Counted from the stretch's first letter, positions 34,287-48,457 are shown. The stretch is 64,000 bases of DNA from Pseudomonas viciae (GCF_004786035.1 NZ_CP035088.1:5406001-5470000), one strand, 5' to 3'. Numbers and translations are program-made. Notes: generated from the letters alone by a model not told the origin.

Positions 34287-36701
34287 TTAATCCGGCAGCT
34301 TGTACGCGATCACATAGTCACCCTGCTTGGTGCCCAGGGAACCATGACCACCGGCAACGACCAGCACGTATTGCTTGCCGTCCTTGCCGGTGTAGGTCAT
34401 CGGCGTGGTCTGGGCGCCGGCTGGCAGGCGGCCTTCCCACAGTTGCTTGCCGTTTTTCACGTCATAGGCACGCAGGTACTGGTCGAGGGTGCCGCTCAGG
34501 AACGCCAGGCCGCTGGCGGTGGTGAACGGGCCACCCAGGCTCGGTACGCCCATGCTCAGCGGGATCGGTACCGGCGAGCTGTCACGCACGGTGCCGTTCT
34601 TGTGCTTCCACAGGGTTTTATTGTTGGTCAGGTCCACCGCCGCGACATAACCCCACGCAGGCGCCTGGCAAGGCAAGCCCATGGGCGAGAGCAGCGCTTC
34701 GAGGATCACGCCATAGGGCGCGCCCTTGTTCGGCTGTACGCCTTCGGTCTCGCTCTTGCGACCCGGACCACCGGCCACTTCTGCCGCCGGTACGAGCTTG
34801 GACTTGAACGCCATGTAGCTCGGGTTGACGAAGGCGATCTGGCGCACTGGGTCAACCGAAATGCCGCCCCAGTCAAACACGCCGAAGTTACCTGGATAGA
34901 CGATCGAGCCTTGCAGCGATGGCGGCGTGAACATGCCGTCATAGCGCAGCGACTTGAAATCGATCCGGCACAGCATCTGGTCGAACGGGGTCACGCCCCA
35001 CATGTCCCGTTCCTGAAGGACCGGCGGCACGAAGTTCAGGTCAGACATCGGCTGAGTCGGCGAAGTGTGATCGCCTTCCACCGCGCCTTGCGGCACCGGG
35101 ATTTCCTTGATCGGCACGATCGGCTGGCCGTTGCTACGGTCGAGCACGTAGATGCTGCCTTGCTTGGTGGAAGCCAACACAGCCGGTTTCACACCGTCGG
35201 CGGTCTTCAGGTCCATCAGGGTCGGTTGACCGCCGACGTCCATGTCCCACAGGTCGTGGTGGGTGAACTGGAAGTACCAGCGCACCTTGCCGGTGGCGAT
35301 GTCCAGGGCGGTCAGGCCAGCGGCGTATTTTTCCGATTCCGGCGTGCGGTTACCACCGAACTGGTCGGGGGTCTGGTTGCCCATCGGCAGGTAGAGCATG
35401 CCGAGTTTTTCATCGACGCTGAACATCGACCACATGTTCGGTGAGTTGCGGGTGTAGGTCTGGCCTTCGGCAATCGGCGTGGTGTCATCCGGTTTGCCGC
35501 TGTCCCAGTTCCACACCAGTTTGCCGGTGTGTACGTCGTAGGCGCGGATCACACCGCTTGGCTCGTCGGTGGAGACGTTATCGGTGACGTGGCCGCCAAT
35601 CACTACCAGGTTTTGGGTGACTGCCGGTGGCGATGTCGAGTAGTAACCGCCCGCCGTGAAGCCACCGATGTTGGCGGTCAGGTCGACCTGGCCTTTGTCG
35701 CCGAAGTCTTCGCACATCTTGCCGGTGTCGGCGTTGAGGGCGATCAGACGGGTATCGGCGGTCGGCAGGAAGATCCGCCGTGGGCACGAGGTGCTGGCCG
35801 GCGTGGTGCTGGCAGTGCCGGTGGGGCTCTGTTCGGCCGAGGCGTAGGCGGCGTCATCGTGATAGGTCACGCCACGGCAGGTCATGTGGGCCCACCCCTT
35901 GAAGTTTTCGGCTTTTTGCGTGGAAAGCTTCGGATCGAAACGCCAGATTTCCTTGCCGGTTTCCGGCTCCAGGGCAATCACCTGACTGTGGGGCGTGCAC
36001 ACGTAGAGCATGCCGTTGACCTTCAGCGGGGTATTTTCCGCGGTGGTCTCACCCGGATCGTTCGGCCCTGGCAGGTCGCCGGTGCGATAGGTCCAGGCCG
36101 GCACTAGTTTGCTGACGTTCTCGGGGGTGATCTGCGCCAGCGGCGAGTAACGATCGCCATGGGCGCTGCGGCCATAGGAATTCCAGTCGCCGTCCGGCAT
36201 CGCCGGTGCAGTGTTGGTCATCCCTGGCACGCTGTCGCGGTCCAGTTGGCCCTTGATCTCGCCCGGGTTGGTGAACTGGCTGGCGAGGGCGGCGACACCG
36301 GCGATGACCACGGCGGCACCCAATGCGCGGGTTCCCGTGGCCGGGGCATCGGCGCTCAACAGCGGGCGGCGGAACCACGGCAGCAACATGACGATGCCCA
36401 GGGCAAACAGCATCGCCAGGCGCGGCACCAGTTGCCACCAATCCAGGCCCACTTCCCACAACGCCCACACGGTGCTGGCGAACAGCACCAGCGCGTACAG
36501 GCCCAGGGCCGCACGACGGGCCATGATCAGCAGCACGCCGGTCAGCGCCAGGCCGATACCGGCCAGCAGGTAATACCACGAGCCGCCAAGCGTGCTCAGC
36601 TTGACTCCCCCGGCCAACAGGGCCAGGCCCATCAATAGAAGCAGAATGCCGAGCAGGCTCGGTAGCAGACGGCTTCGACTCAAAGCACCCTCAGTGCTCA
36701 T
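34287..36701 (-). CDS. gcd: membrane-bound PQQ glucose dehydrogenase
   Basis: The 804-residue protein oxidises glucose to gluconate in the periplasm and passes electrons to ubiquinone. Five N-terminal membrane helices (about residues 10-140) are followed by the eight-bladed PQQ propeller with tryptophan-docking repeats (GKEIWRFDPKL, GKLVWNWDSG, GKVRWYFQFTHHDLWDMDV, GKQLWEGRLPAG). HLDWDxD-like HHDLWDMDVGGQPTL is characteristic. Length equals known Gcd. GGAG precedes the ATG. No PQQ-synthesis genes are in the window. In pseudomonads this enzyme feeds the ketogluconate route and underlies phosphate solubilisation. Confidence 0.96.
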   Translation of the reverse strand: MSTEGALSRSRLLPSLLGILLLLMGLALLAGGVKLSTLGGSWYYLLAGIGLALTGVLLIMARRAALGLYALVLFASTVWALWEVGLDWWQLVPRLAMLFALGIVMLLPWFRRPLLSADAPATGTRALGAAVVIAGVAALASQFTNPGEIKGQLDRDSVPGMTNTAPAMPDGDWNSYGRSAHGDRYSPLAQITPENVSKLVPAWTYRTGDLPGPNDPGETTAENTPLKVNGMLYVCTPHSQVIALEPETGKEIWRFDPKLSTQKAENFKGWAHMTCRGVTYHDDAAYASAEQSPTGTASTTPASTSCPRRIFLPTADTRLIALNADTGKMCEDFGDKGQVDLTANIGGFTAGGYYSTSPPAVTQNLVVIGGHVTDNVSTDEPSGVIRAYDVHTGKLVWNWDSGKPDDTTPIAEGQTYTRNSPNMWSMFSVDEKLGMLYLPMGNQTPDQFGGNRTPESEKYAAGLTALDIATGKVRWYFQFTHHDLWDMDVGGQPTLMDLKTADGVKPAVLASTKQGSIYVLDRSNGQPIVPIKEIPVPQGAVEGDHTSPTQPMSDLNFVPPVLQERDMWGVTPFDQMLCRIDFKSLRYDGMFTPPSLQGSIVYPGNFGVFDWGGISVDPVRQIAFVNPSYMAFKSKLVPAAEVAGGPGRKSETEGVQPNKGAPYGVILEALLSPMGLPCQAPAWGYVAAVDLTNNKTLWKHKNGTVRDSSPVPIPLSMGVPSLGGPFTTASGLAFLSGTLDQYLRAYDVKNGKQLWEGRLPAGAQTTPMTYTGKDGKQYVLVVAGGHGSLGTKQGDYVIAYKLPD

Positions 36702-36812
36702 AGTGTGATTCTCCGTGAGGTTTTAAGGAGTCCCGCGCAAGTAGTCACTGTAGATGACGATCTTGCGGGGGCATGGTTCAGTAAAAAAGGTAATTGGGTG
36801 GACGCGGACCAT

Positions 36813-36902
36813 TGTGGGAGCGGGCTTGCTCGCGAAAGCGGTGTGTCAGGCGACTTCTACGCCGGAGGTGAAATCGTCTTCGCGAGCAAGCCCACTCCCA
36901 CA
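36813..36902. repeat. REPIN upstream of gcd
   Basis: TGTGGGAGCGGGCTTGCTCG faces CGCGAGCAAGCCCACTCCCA. Confidence 0.88.
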
Positions 36903-36924
36903 GAAAGTCGTTCGTCATGCGCCC

Positions 36925-36942
36925 AAAGACAGCGCTGTCTTT
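36925..36942. promoter_or_regulatory. perfect 18-base palindrome
   Basis: AAAGACAGCGCTGTCTTT is perfectly self-complementary without a loop, as expected of a dimeric regulator's operator rather than a terminator. It lies in a gene-free region (36702-37233) that otherwise holds the REPIN and no recognisable motif. Confidence 0.45.
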
Positions 36943-37233
36943 CAGAGTCTGAACCTTGAGCATAGAGAAGGCTTTCTTTGATCTTTGACTGGAAATGAGC
37001 TGAACGCAGAAGCTTCGCCACAACAGAAGAAGCGTTTCAGCAGGCGGCGCAAGGATAATGTTCTGTTCTCAATAGAGAAAGCGCTTTTGTTGACATGGAT
37101 CATTTCGGTTTTGGTAACAGTGTGCCGGGCACGATCCAGGCCTTGAGACGAGATGATGAAGGCTATGCTTCCACCACAGGGGCACCTCGGCTAAGGTGCG
37201 CGGCTTTACACCCTTTTCGCGCAAAGGCCTGCC

Positions 37234-37464
37234 ATGAACGAACCGAACAACAACCCGCTGCACGGCGTGACGCTGGAGCAGATCCTCAACGCCCTGGTGC
37301 AGCACTACGAATGGTCGGGGCTGGCCGAGCGCATCGATATCCGTTGCTTCAAGAGCGACCCGAGCATCAAGTCGAGCCTGACCTTCCTGCGCAAGACGCC
37401 GTGGGCGCGGGAGAAAGTCGAGCGCCTGTACATCAAGTTGATGCGCACCAAGCGGCCAGTCTGA
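37234..37464 (+). CDS. VF530-family small DNA-binding protein
   Basis: The 76-residue protein matches the VF530 (DUF2132) family: [20 protein letters not shown], then [20 protein letters not shown] and a basic C-terminus. Family members are small, conserved, and described as DNA-binding from structure; the cellular role is unknown. Three bases separate it from the next gene, so the two are probably co-transcribed. Confidence 0.85.
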   Translation: MNEPNNNPLHGVTLEQILNALVQHYEWSGLAERIDIRCFKSDPSIKSSLTFLRKTPWAREKVERLYIKLMRTKRPV

Positions 37465-37467
37465 GCC

Positions 37468-38112
37468 GTGGCCATGGATCTGCGTCTTCGTCCCGCGCAG
37501 CTCGTGGCGGTGGCGGCGTTGCTCGGCTGGACCGGTTTGAGCGTCCAGCTGTACCTGATTCTGTTGGGCCGGTGGGAACTGGGGGCAAGCCTGCTGGGCG
37601 GGCTGGTGAACTTCTTCAGTTTTTTCACGGTGGTGACCAACACCCTGGTGGCGGTGGTGCTGACCTGGGAACTGACCCCTCGCAAATCTGCGGCGCGGCG
37701 CTGGTTCCTGCTGCCCGGCGTGCGCAGTGGCATCGCCGTGAGCATCGCCCTGGTCAGCCTGGCCTATAACCTGCTGCTGCGGCACCTGTGGCAACCCGAA
37801 GGCTGGCAGTTCGTGGCCGACGAGTTACTGCACGACGTGGTGCCGTTGATGTACCTCGCCTATTGGTGGCTCTCTGTGCCAAAAGGGACCTTGCGTCTGG
37901 GCCACATCGGGCTTTGGGTGATCTACCCCTTGGTGTATTTCGCCTGGCTCCTGCTGCGCGGGGAATTACTGGCGGCCTACCCCTACCCTTTTATTGATGT
38001 GGCGACCCTGGGTTATCCACAGGTGTTCATCAATGCCGGGGGGATATTGGCCGGGTTTGTCGGGATTGCGTTGGCGGTGGTGGGAGTGGATCGGTGGTTG
38101 GGGCTGAAATAG
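37468..38112 (+). CDS. Pr6Pr-family membrane protein
   Basis: The 214-residue inner-membrane protein has six or so hydrophobic segments with the family's features FFSFFTVVTNTLVA near residue 50, LLHDVVPLMYLAYW in the middle and YPYPFIDVATLGY near the end. No biochemical function is known to me for this family. It begins with GTG at 37468 or ATG at 37474, directly after the VF530 gene. Confidence 0.82.
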   Translation: MAMDLRLRPAQLVAVAALLGWTGLSVQLYLILLGRWELGASLLGGLVNFFSFFTVVTNTLVAVVLTWELTPRKSAARRWFLLPGVRSGIAVSIALVSLAYNLLLRHLWQPEGWQFVADELLHDVVPLMYLAYWWLSVPKGTLRLGHIGLWVIYPLVYFAWLLLRGELLAAYPYPFIDVATLGYPQVFINAGGILAGFVGIALAVVGVDRWLGLK

Positions 38113-38138
38113 AAGCCTGTGGAAGCTGAGAGCCAACC

Positions 38139-38228
38139 TGTGGGAGCAAAGCTTGCTCGCGATGCAGGCACCCTGGTCTTTCAGATGGACCGCGTTATCG
38201 TTCATCGCGGGCAAGCCTTGCTCCCACA
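38139..38228. repeat. REPIN with an extra half copy
   Basis: TGTGGGAGCAAAGCTTGCTC faces CGGGCAAGCCTTGCTCCCAC; a further GGCTCCCACAGG fragment follows to about 38243. The spacer is the inverted form of that at 34118-34206. Confidence 0.85.
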
Positions 38229-38260
38229 GGTTTGGCTCCCACAGGGATTTGTATCCACAG

Positions 38261-38470
38261 TCACCGCCTCACCGGCAACATCCACACCAGCCCACTGCTC
38301 TTGGCCCGTTCATGACACAACGCCAAGACACTGCGCCGTTCCTCGTTGTCCATCCGACTCCAACGGGTGATTTCCGCCACGGTGCGCTGGCAGCCGGTGC
38401 AGATGTCGTCATCGTCCAGCGCGCAGATGTTCACGCAGGGCGAAGGCACCGGGCGTTCGGGGGCATTCAT
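38261..38470 (-). CDS. DUF1289 cysteine-rich small protein
   Basis: The 69-residue protein has [20 protein letters not shown], the DUF1289 cysteine pattern C-x3-C-x8-C-x2-C, suggesting a metal or iron-sulfur site, then [12 protein letters not shown]. Function is unknown. Its ATG overlaps the upstream carbonic-anhydrase-like gene's stop as ATGA, so the two are translated together. Confidence 0.87.
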   Translation of the reverse strand: MNAPERPVPSPCVNICALDDDDICTGCQRTVAEITRWSRMDNEERRSVLALCHERAKSSGLVWMLPVRR

Positions 38471-38991
38471 TGTTCTTGCTCAGCGAGGTCGCGGGCATAG
38501 CGCTGCGCGTTGTGGAGGTAGTGGGCCGCGCTGGCTTCGAGCATTTTCTTCTGGGCCTCGGTCAATTCCCGCACCACCTTGCCGGGCGAGCCCATCACCA
38601 GCGAGCCATCGGGGATCTCTTTGTTTTCGCCGATCAGCGCATTGGCGCCGATAATGCAGTTCTTGCCGATCTTCGCGCCGTTGAGGATCACCGCGTTGAT
38701 GCCGATGAGGCTGTAGTCGCCCACCGTGCAGCCGTGGAGCATGGCGTTATGGCCGATGGTCACGCCAGTGCCGATGGTCAGCGGGTAGCCCATGTCGGTG
38801 TGCATCACCGTGCCGTCCTGCACATTGCTGTTCTTGCCGATCAGGATCAGCTCGTTGTCGCCGCGCAGTACCGCGTTGAACCAGACGTTGGCGCCCTCTT
38901 CGAGGCGGACCTTGCCCACCAGCGTGGCGTTGGGCGCGACCCAGCTTTGTGGGTGGGTTTCGACATGGGCATCGCCCAGGCGGTATTTCAT
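38467..38991 (-). CDS. gamma-class carbonic anhydrase family protein
   Basis: The 174-residue left-handed beta-helix protein has hexapeptide repeats and the family's three histidine positions ([18 protein letters not shown]). It matches the YrdA/PaaY group, some of which have carbonic anhydrase activity as trimers with a metal at subunit interfaces. It is co-directional with the DUF1289 gene (4-base overlap) and lies 16 bases downstream of a NUDIX gene, so all three may form an operon. Confidence 0.9.
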   Translation of the reverse strand: MKYRLGDAHVETHPQSWVAPNATLVGKVRLEEGANVWFNAVLRGDNELILIGKNSNVQDGTVMHTDMGYPLTIGTGVTIGHNAMLHGCTVGDYSLIGINAVILNGAKIGKNCIIGANALIGENKEIPDGSLVMGSPGKVVRELTEAQKKMLEASAAHYLHNAQRYARDLAEQEQ

Positions 38992-39007
38992 GGGAATCCT
39001 CGGGGCT

Positions 39008-39607
39008 TCAGGTATTGATGAAACTCTTGGGCGGTGTGTGCAGGTCGATGCCAGCGTCGTACAACAGGTTCACCAGCTCGACCACCATGATCGCCGTCAG
39101 GCCCCAGATCTTGTATTCGCCAAAGCGATAGCTGGGCACGTACCAACTGCAACCCTGGTAATCGATGCGGTGCGTGTGTTCGCGAGGATCCTTGCGGAAA
39201 AACTCCAGCGGCACGCTGAACACCGCGGCGATCTCGGCATCGTTGGCCTGGTACTCGACATAATCCGGGATCACCCCGACATAAGGCGTGACCTTGATGC
39301 CATGCAACGAAATCAGTGGGCTGAGGGGGCCGATCACTTCCACCAGGCCGGGGGGCAGGCCGATTTCTTCCTCGGCTTCGCGCAGGGCGGTGAAGATCAG
39401 GTCCGGGTCTTCCGGGTCGCGACGCCCGCCGGGGAACGCCACTTCGCCGCCATGGGTCGAGAGACCGCTGGCGCGCAGGGTAAGGACCAGTTCCGGTTCA
39501 TCACTGCGGGTAATCGGCACCAGCACCGCCGCTTCAGGAAAACGTCGGTCGGTCTCCAGGGTTCGCGGGGTATGGTTGCTTACTCGATGCAGTAGCTCGT
39601 CCAGCAT
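39008..39607 (-). CDS. CoA pyrophosphatase-type NUDIX hydrolase
   Basis: The 199-residue protein has the CoA-pyrophosphatase layout of E. coli Nud[21 protein letters not shown] precedes the NUDIX helix [14 protein letters not shown]. It should split coenzyme A or its derivatives into phosphopantetheine and 3',5'-ADP. It heads the minus-strand group with the carbonic-anhydrase-like gene. About 145 bases separate it from the divergent NUDIX gene at 39753. Confidence 0.87.
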   Translation of the reverse strand: MLDELLHRVSNHTPRTLETDRRFPEAAVLVPITRSDEPELVLTLRASGLSTHGGEVAFPGGRRDPEDPDLIFTALREAEEEIGLPPGLVEVIGPLSPLISLHGIKVTPYVGVIPDYVEYQANDAEIAAVFSVPLEFFRKDPREHTHRIDYQGCSWYVPSYRFGEYKIWGLTAIMVVELVNLLYDAGIDLHTPPKSFINT

Positions 39608-39752
39608 GAGACTTCTCGATTTATTCGCTACCTTGCATCATGCACCAATCAAGCAAGGGGCCCAACCCCCGCACCGCGTCGTGTCGCGAAACGACAACTT
39701 GCCGACCCCGCCCTCGCACGCCAAGATAGGCGCAGCATTCAGGAATCCAAGC

Positions 39753-40304
39753 ATGAAATTCTGCAGCCAGTGCGGTAACCCGGTGACCCAGCGCATACCC
39801 GAAGGCGACTCGCGCCTGCGCTTTGTCTGCGACACCTGCCACACCATCCATTACCAGAACCCCAACATCGTCGCCGGTTGCGTGCCGACCTGGGGCAGCA
39901 AAGTCTTGTTGTGCCGCCGCGCCATCGAGCCACGGCGTGGTTACTGGACCCTGCCGGCGGGCTTCATGGAGAACGGCGAAACGGTCGAACAGGCCGCCGT
40001 GCGCGAAACCGCCGAAGAAGCCTGCGCCCGCGTGCGAAATTTAAGCATCTATACGCTGATCGACGTACCGCACATCAGCCAAGTGCATGTATTCTTCCGC
40101 GCCGAACTGGTGGACGAGGATTTCTCCGCCGGGCCCGAGAGCCTGGAAGTGAAACTGTTCGAAGAAGCGGAGATTCCCTGGGATGAACTGGCGTTCCGCA
40201 CGGTGGGCCGGACCCTGGAATATTTTTACGCGGACCGACGAACCGAGGATTACCCGGTGCGATCCGAATCGATCCCGCCACTGGCTCAGCCTGCCAATAC
40301 ATAA
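39753..40304 (+). CDS. NUDIX hydrolase with N-terminal zinc ribbon
   Basis: The 183-residue protein begins MKFCSQCGNPVTQRI, and with CDTCHTIHYQNP gives two CxxC pairs (zinc ribbon) as in Nudix_N_2 proteins. The NUDIX box (GFMENGETVEQAAVRETAEE) keeps the catalytic glutamates but has Cys where glycine is usual near its end. ADP-ribose or FAD-like substrates are possible; none is certain. ATG 39753 is chosen because AGGA lies upstream and the ribbon begins there; the longer frame is unsupported. An L,D-transpeptidase gene follows 41 bases on. Confidence 0.88.
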   Translation: MKFCSQCGNPVTQRIPEGDSRLRFVCDTCHTIHYQNPNIVAGCVPTWGSKVLLCRRAIEPRRGYWTLPAGFMENGETVEQAAVRETAEEACARVRNLSIYTLIDVPHISQVHVFFRAELVDEDFSAGPESLEVKLFEEAEIPWDELAFRTVGRTLEYFYADRRTEDYPVRSESIPPLAQPANT

Positions 40305-40345
40305 AAAATCAATATAGCCGCGACACCTCTAGGGATATCGTTTCA

Positions 40346-40852
40346 ATGCGCTGGTTGCTTGTCCTGTTCTGCTTGTCGTTCACCGCTGTGTCCCAGGCCT
40401 CTGCACTGGGAACCTACAACGGCAAAACCATCGAAAAAGTGCTGGTGCTCAAGTCCGCCCATCAATTGCAATTGATCAACGACGGCAAGCCGCTCAAGAC
40501 CTATCGCATCTCCCTGGGCAAGGGCGCCAAGAAGGGCCCCAAGCTGATCGAAGGCGACAAGCGCACTCCCGAGGGTTTCTACTGGATCGACTGGCGCAAG
40601 ACCAGCGACCGTTTCTACCTGTCGATGCACATCTCCTACCCCAACATCAGCGACTCCGCCCGCGCCCGACGCGAAGGCGTGGAGCCGGGGGGCATGATCA
40701 TGATCCACGGCACCCCGGATTCGGAAGAAAACCCCGAGCAACTGTTCCATACGCTGGACTGGACCGATGGCTGCATTGCCATGCGCAATGTCGACATGCG
40801 CGAGGTTTGGAACCTGGTGCCGGATGGGACGATGATCGAGATCCGTCCGTAG
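40346..40852 (+). CDS. L,D-transpeptidase (YkuD) family protein
   Basis: The 168-residue exported protein has a signal peptide (LLVLFCLSFTAVSQASA, cut near residue 20) and a YkuD domain with GDKRTPEGFYWI, MIHGTP (catalytic-site histidine) and WTDGCIAMRN, where the cysteine is the nucleophile (usual form S/T-x-G-C). It probably cross-links or modifies peptidoglycan, or anchors an envelope protein. It lacks a LysM or other binding domain. Confidence 0.9.
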   Translation: MRWLLVLFCLSFTAVSQASALGTYNGKTIEKVLVLKSAHQLQLINDGKPLKTYRISLGKGAKKGPKLIEGDKRTPEGFYWIDWRKTSDRFYLSMHISYPNISDSARARREGVEPGGMIMIHGTPDSEENPEQLFHTLDWTDGCIAMRNVDMREVWNLVPDGTMIEIRP

Positions 40853-40880
40853 CCTCACGCTTCTGTGGCGAGGGGGATTG

Positions 40881-40992
40881 ATCGTTCCCACGCTCTGCGT
40901 GGGAATGCATCCCGTGACGCTCTGCGTCACCTTCCAGAAGCGGAACGCGGAGCGTCCCTGGCGACATTCCCACGCAGGAGCGTGGGAACGAT
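40881..40992. repeat. 112-base inverted-repeat element
   Basis: ATCGTTCCCACGC at the left end and GCGTGGGAACGAT at the right end are perfect 13-base arms. Inside are the smaller hairpins CCCACGCTCTGCGTGGG and GTGACGCTCTGCGTCAC. The core is shared with the hairpin at 15628-15660. It is a compact structured repeat, not a transposon with a gene. Confidence 0.75.
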
Positions 40993-41320
40993 CGATGTGT
41001 TTTTTCAGCCTTAAAAATCACATGATTGTGATTTGTTCCATGAGAGCTTGCTCCCGCTGGGCTGCGCAGCAGCCCCCAAAGCAGTCATGCCTGACATACC
41101 GAGTTGTCAGGACTTGGGGCTATGTCCCTCCCACTTCTTGTTACAAGTCCCCGAAAGCGCAACGCAACCGTCCCCCCCACCTTGATCTACCCTCAGAACT
41201 GATGCGGTGGGTCGAGGCTCTGCCCAGTAGGTCGCCCCCGCAGAATTCAAAGTGAGACGTGTCACGTCGAAGCATAGGTAGTCATGACGTATGTGATTCG
41301 ACAGGGCTTCACCGTTCCAG
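40993..41320. other. gene-free region upstream of the ART protein
   Basis: About 330 bases with no credible reading frame and mixed composition unlike the neighbours. The only clear motif is the palindrome GACGTGTCACGTC at 41256-41268. No promoter was assigned. Confidence 0.5.
41256..41268. promoter_or_regulatory. GACGTG-T-CACGTC palindrome
   Basis: Perfect six-base arms around one central base, 52 bases before the ART gene. It could be an operator for a dimeric regulator controlling the gene. Confidence 0.4.
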
Positions 41321-42409
41321 ATGAGACATCAAATCATGACAACTCATAACGGTTTTACCCGGGCGACAGCTGTCGTCGCGGTAGCGTGCGCGTGTGTGTG
41401 GCAGTCGGGCTCCAAAGCGTGGGGGGCCGATGAAAAACAGGAGCAGTGGTATACCGCCTGGCTTCAGGTCACGGCGGATCCAAGCGTGGATATCCACAAA
41501 ACCACGCCCTCGTTGCGCTGGCGTACCGACATGGACACGCTCTACCGGGGGGATACGACGGGTCAGGGCCTCAGTGCCTTCACGAAGGGGCTGTTGCCCA
41601 AAGCCGTGGACTTCCCCGAGATCGAATGGAGGTACGACTGGTACAGCCACGGAGGCGGGATCGCTAAGTCTGTGTTTAGCAGCACAACGCGCAAAAAGAG
41701 CGTCGCCGAGCACTACGCCAGCGAGTGGTTGTACGAGTTCAAAGCCCCCCATGGAATCGACCAGGTGCAATCGGGGGGGCACTTTCCCGGCGAGGAGGAA
41801 ATCAGCTTCCCGGGCGGGGTCAAGGGGCACTTCATCAAGCAGGCCTGCAAGCCAATCGATTTTGTCGATTGCGTGCAGAACCCAAACTACCGTGAACCCA
41901 CCGGCCGCGAGACGATGCAGGACGTCGCCGCGATGTCCATCGACTGGCGCCGGCTGACGCCTCCAGTGGGACTGGCATGGGTAACGACCAAACAATCCCT
42001 CTGGGCAGTCGGCTCTACGACGGTCAACCCCGTGCAGGGCGCGGATGCGCTTACCCATGGGTTACGGGGCTGGAATTCTTTGCCACCGAACTTGAGATAC
42101 GCGTTGGATCAGGAGAGCCACCTGGCTCATTCGATCGTTATGGCATTTCGAGACTATAGCGAAGCCAAGTTCTGGGCAACCGAGAGAGCCTCAAACGGCG
42201 GTTGGGTCTATGAAGTCAGGTCCAACGTCGTAGCGGTGGATTTGTCGGTACCTAATGCTGGTCCGCGTGAAGGCGGCTTCGCGTTCATCGGCGGTATCAA
42301 GGGAGGCCTGCTGTTGAACGCCCGTCGTTTCGCGAAAGGCGTGAGTGAACCGGTCGAGTGCATCGGCATAGAAAAGGAAGCTTGCAGGCTCGAGAACATC
42401 CACCAATAG
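41321..42409 (+). CDS. putative secreted ADP-ribosyltransferase with two tandem ART folds
   Basis: The 362-residue protein has a probable signal peptide (hydrophobic 16-26, cut near KAWG, residue 35). Residues 65-190 show the arginine-specific toxin triad of cholera and pertussis A subunits: R76 in LYRGD, S120-S121-T122 in VFSSTTRKKS, and E158-E-E160 in GEEEISFPGGVKG, close to cholera toxin DEQEVSALGGI. The second half (225-355) repeats the plan: LWAVGST, GWVYEVRSN (compare pertussis YIYEVRAD), and EGGFAFIGGIKGG, but the arginine is A229 and the catalytic glutamate is G319. Both halves end in C-x7-C (C176/C184 and C347/C355). No B subunit or immunity gene is adjacent. M6 (41336) is an alternative start. 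Activity is inferred, not known. Confidence 0.75.
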   Translation: MRHQIMTTHNGFTRATAVVAVACACVWQSGSKAWGADEKQEQWYTAWLQVTADPSVDIHKTTPSLRWRTDMDTLYRGDTTGQGLSAFTKGLLPKAVDFPEIEWRYDWYSHGGGIAKSVFSSTTRKKSVAEHYASEWLYEFKAPHGIDQVQSGGHFPGEEEISFPGGVKGHFIKQACKPIDFVDCVQNPNYREPTGRETMQDVAAMSIDWRRLTPPVGLAWVTTKQSLWAVGSTTVNPVQGADALTHGLRGWNSLPPNLRYALDQESHLAHSIVMAFRDYSEAKFWATERASNGGWVYEVRSNVVAVDLSVPNAGPREGGFAFIGGIKGGLLLNARRFAKGVSEPVECIGIEKEACRLENIHQ

Positions 42410-42445
42410 AGTAGGTCGGGTTTTCAGCATTAATCACGCCCAATA

Positions 42446-42476
42446 AAAAACCCGCTGAATCAATCAGCGGGTTTTT
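42446..42476. terminator. bidirectional terminator
   Basis: AAAAACCCGCTGA, loop ATCAA, TCAGCGGGTTTTT, between the ART gene and the convergent NIF3-like gene. Confidence 0.93.
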
Positions 42477-42495
42477 CATTCAAGCGCCAGAAGGA

Positions 42496-42807
42496 TCAAA
42501 AATCCTCCAACCGCCACACCTCATACGCCGGTGTCTCGTAGGGATGGCTCTGCTTCAACGCCGCCACCACCGAACGGATCAACTCATCGGCAACGACAAG
42601 CTCCACCTTCCACTCCTCGACCTGCTCGACCTGCCCCGCTTCGCCAATGAACGGCTGGCTGCCGTCCAAGGGGCGAAACTGGCCCTGGCCCAGCACTTGC
42701 CAGGCGCAGTGGTCATAGTCGCCGATCCGCCCGCCACCGGCGGAGAATACGGCGCTTTTGACCACCTCCAGGTGGCTGGCCGGGACGAAGAAGCAGAGCT
42801 TGTACAC
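42496..42807 (-). CDS. NIF3/YqfO-like small protein
   Basis: The 103-residue protein corresponds to the inserted alpha/beta domain of YqfO/NIF3 proteins, found alone in many proteobacteria. It has MYKLCFFVPASHLEVVKSAV, GRIGDYDHCAWQVLGQGQF and SHPYETPAYEVWRL. Its function is unknown, and the fold suggests a regulatory or ligand-binding trimer. Four bases separate it from purL, so co-transcription is likely. Confidence 0.87.
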   Translation of the reverse strand: MYKLCFFVPASHLEVVKSAVFSAGGGRIGDYDHCAWQVLGQGQFRPLDGSQPFIGEAGQVEQVEEWKVELVVADELIRSVVAALKQSHPYETPAYEVWRLEDF

Positions 42808-42811
42808 CGCC

Positions 42812-46708
<3,897 letters not shown>

Positions 46709-46855
46709 CTTCGGGACAGCCTCGGGAAGGGGGTGTGCTTTGAGGCCGTGCATTCTAGCCTAAACCGCCGGCAACGGCACCCGAAACGGCACGTGCGGTG
46801 CAGGCCGAATGTCGGTCTGTGCGCCAATGACCCTGTCGGGGGCCTAATGCCGTGA

Positions 46856-48457
<1,602 letters not shown>

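Noticed and set aside
41309..42058. Minus-strand frame opposite the ART gene considered as an antitoxin or immunity gene
   Set aside because: It has no ribosome-binding site, no recognisable fold and shadow-like composition; a secreted host-directed toxin would not need immunity.
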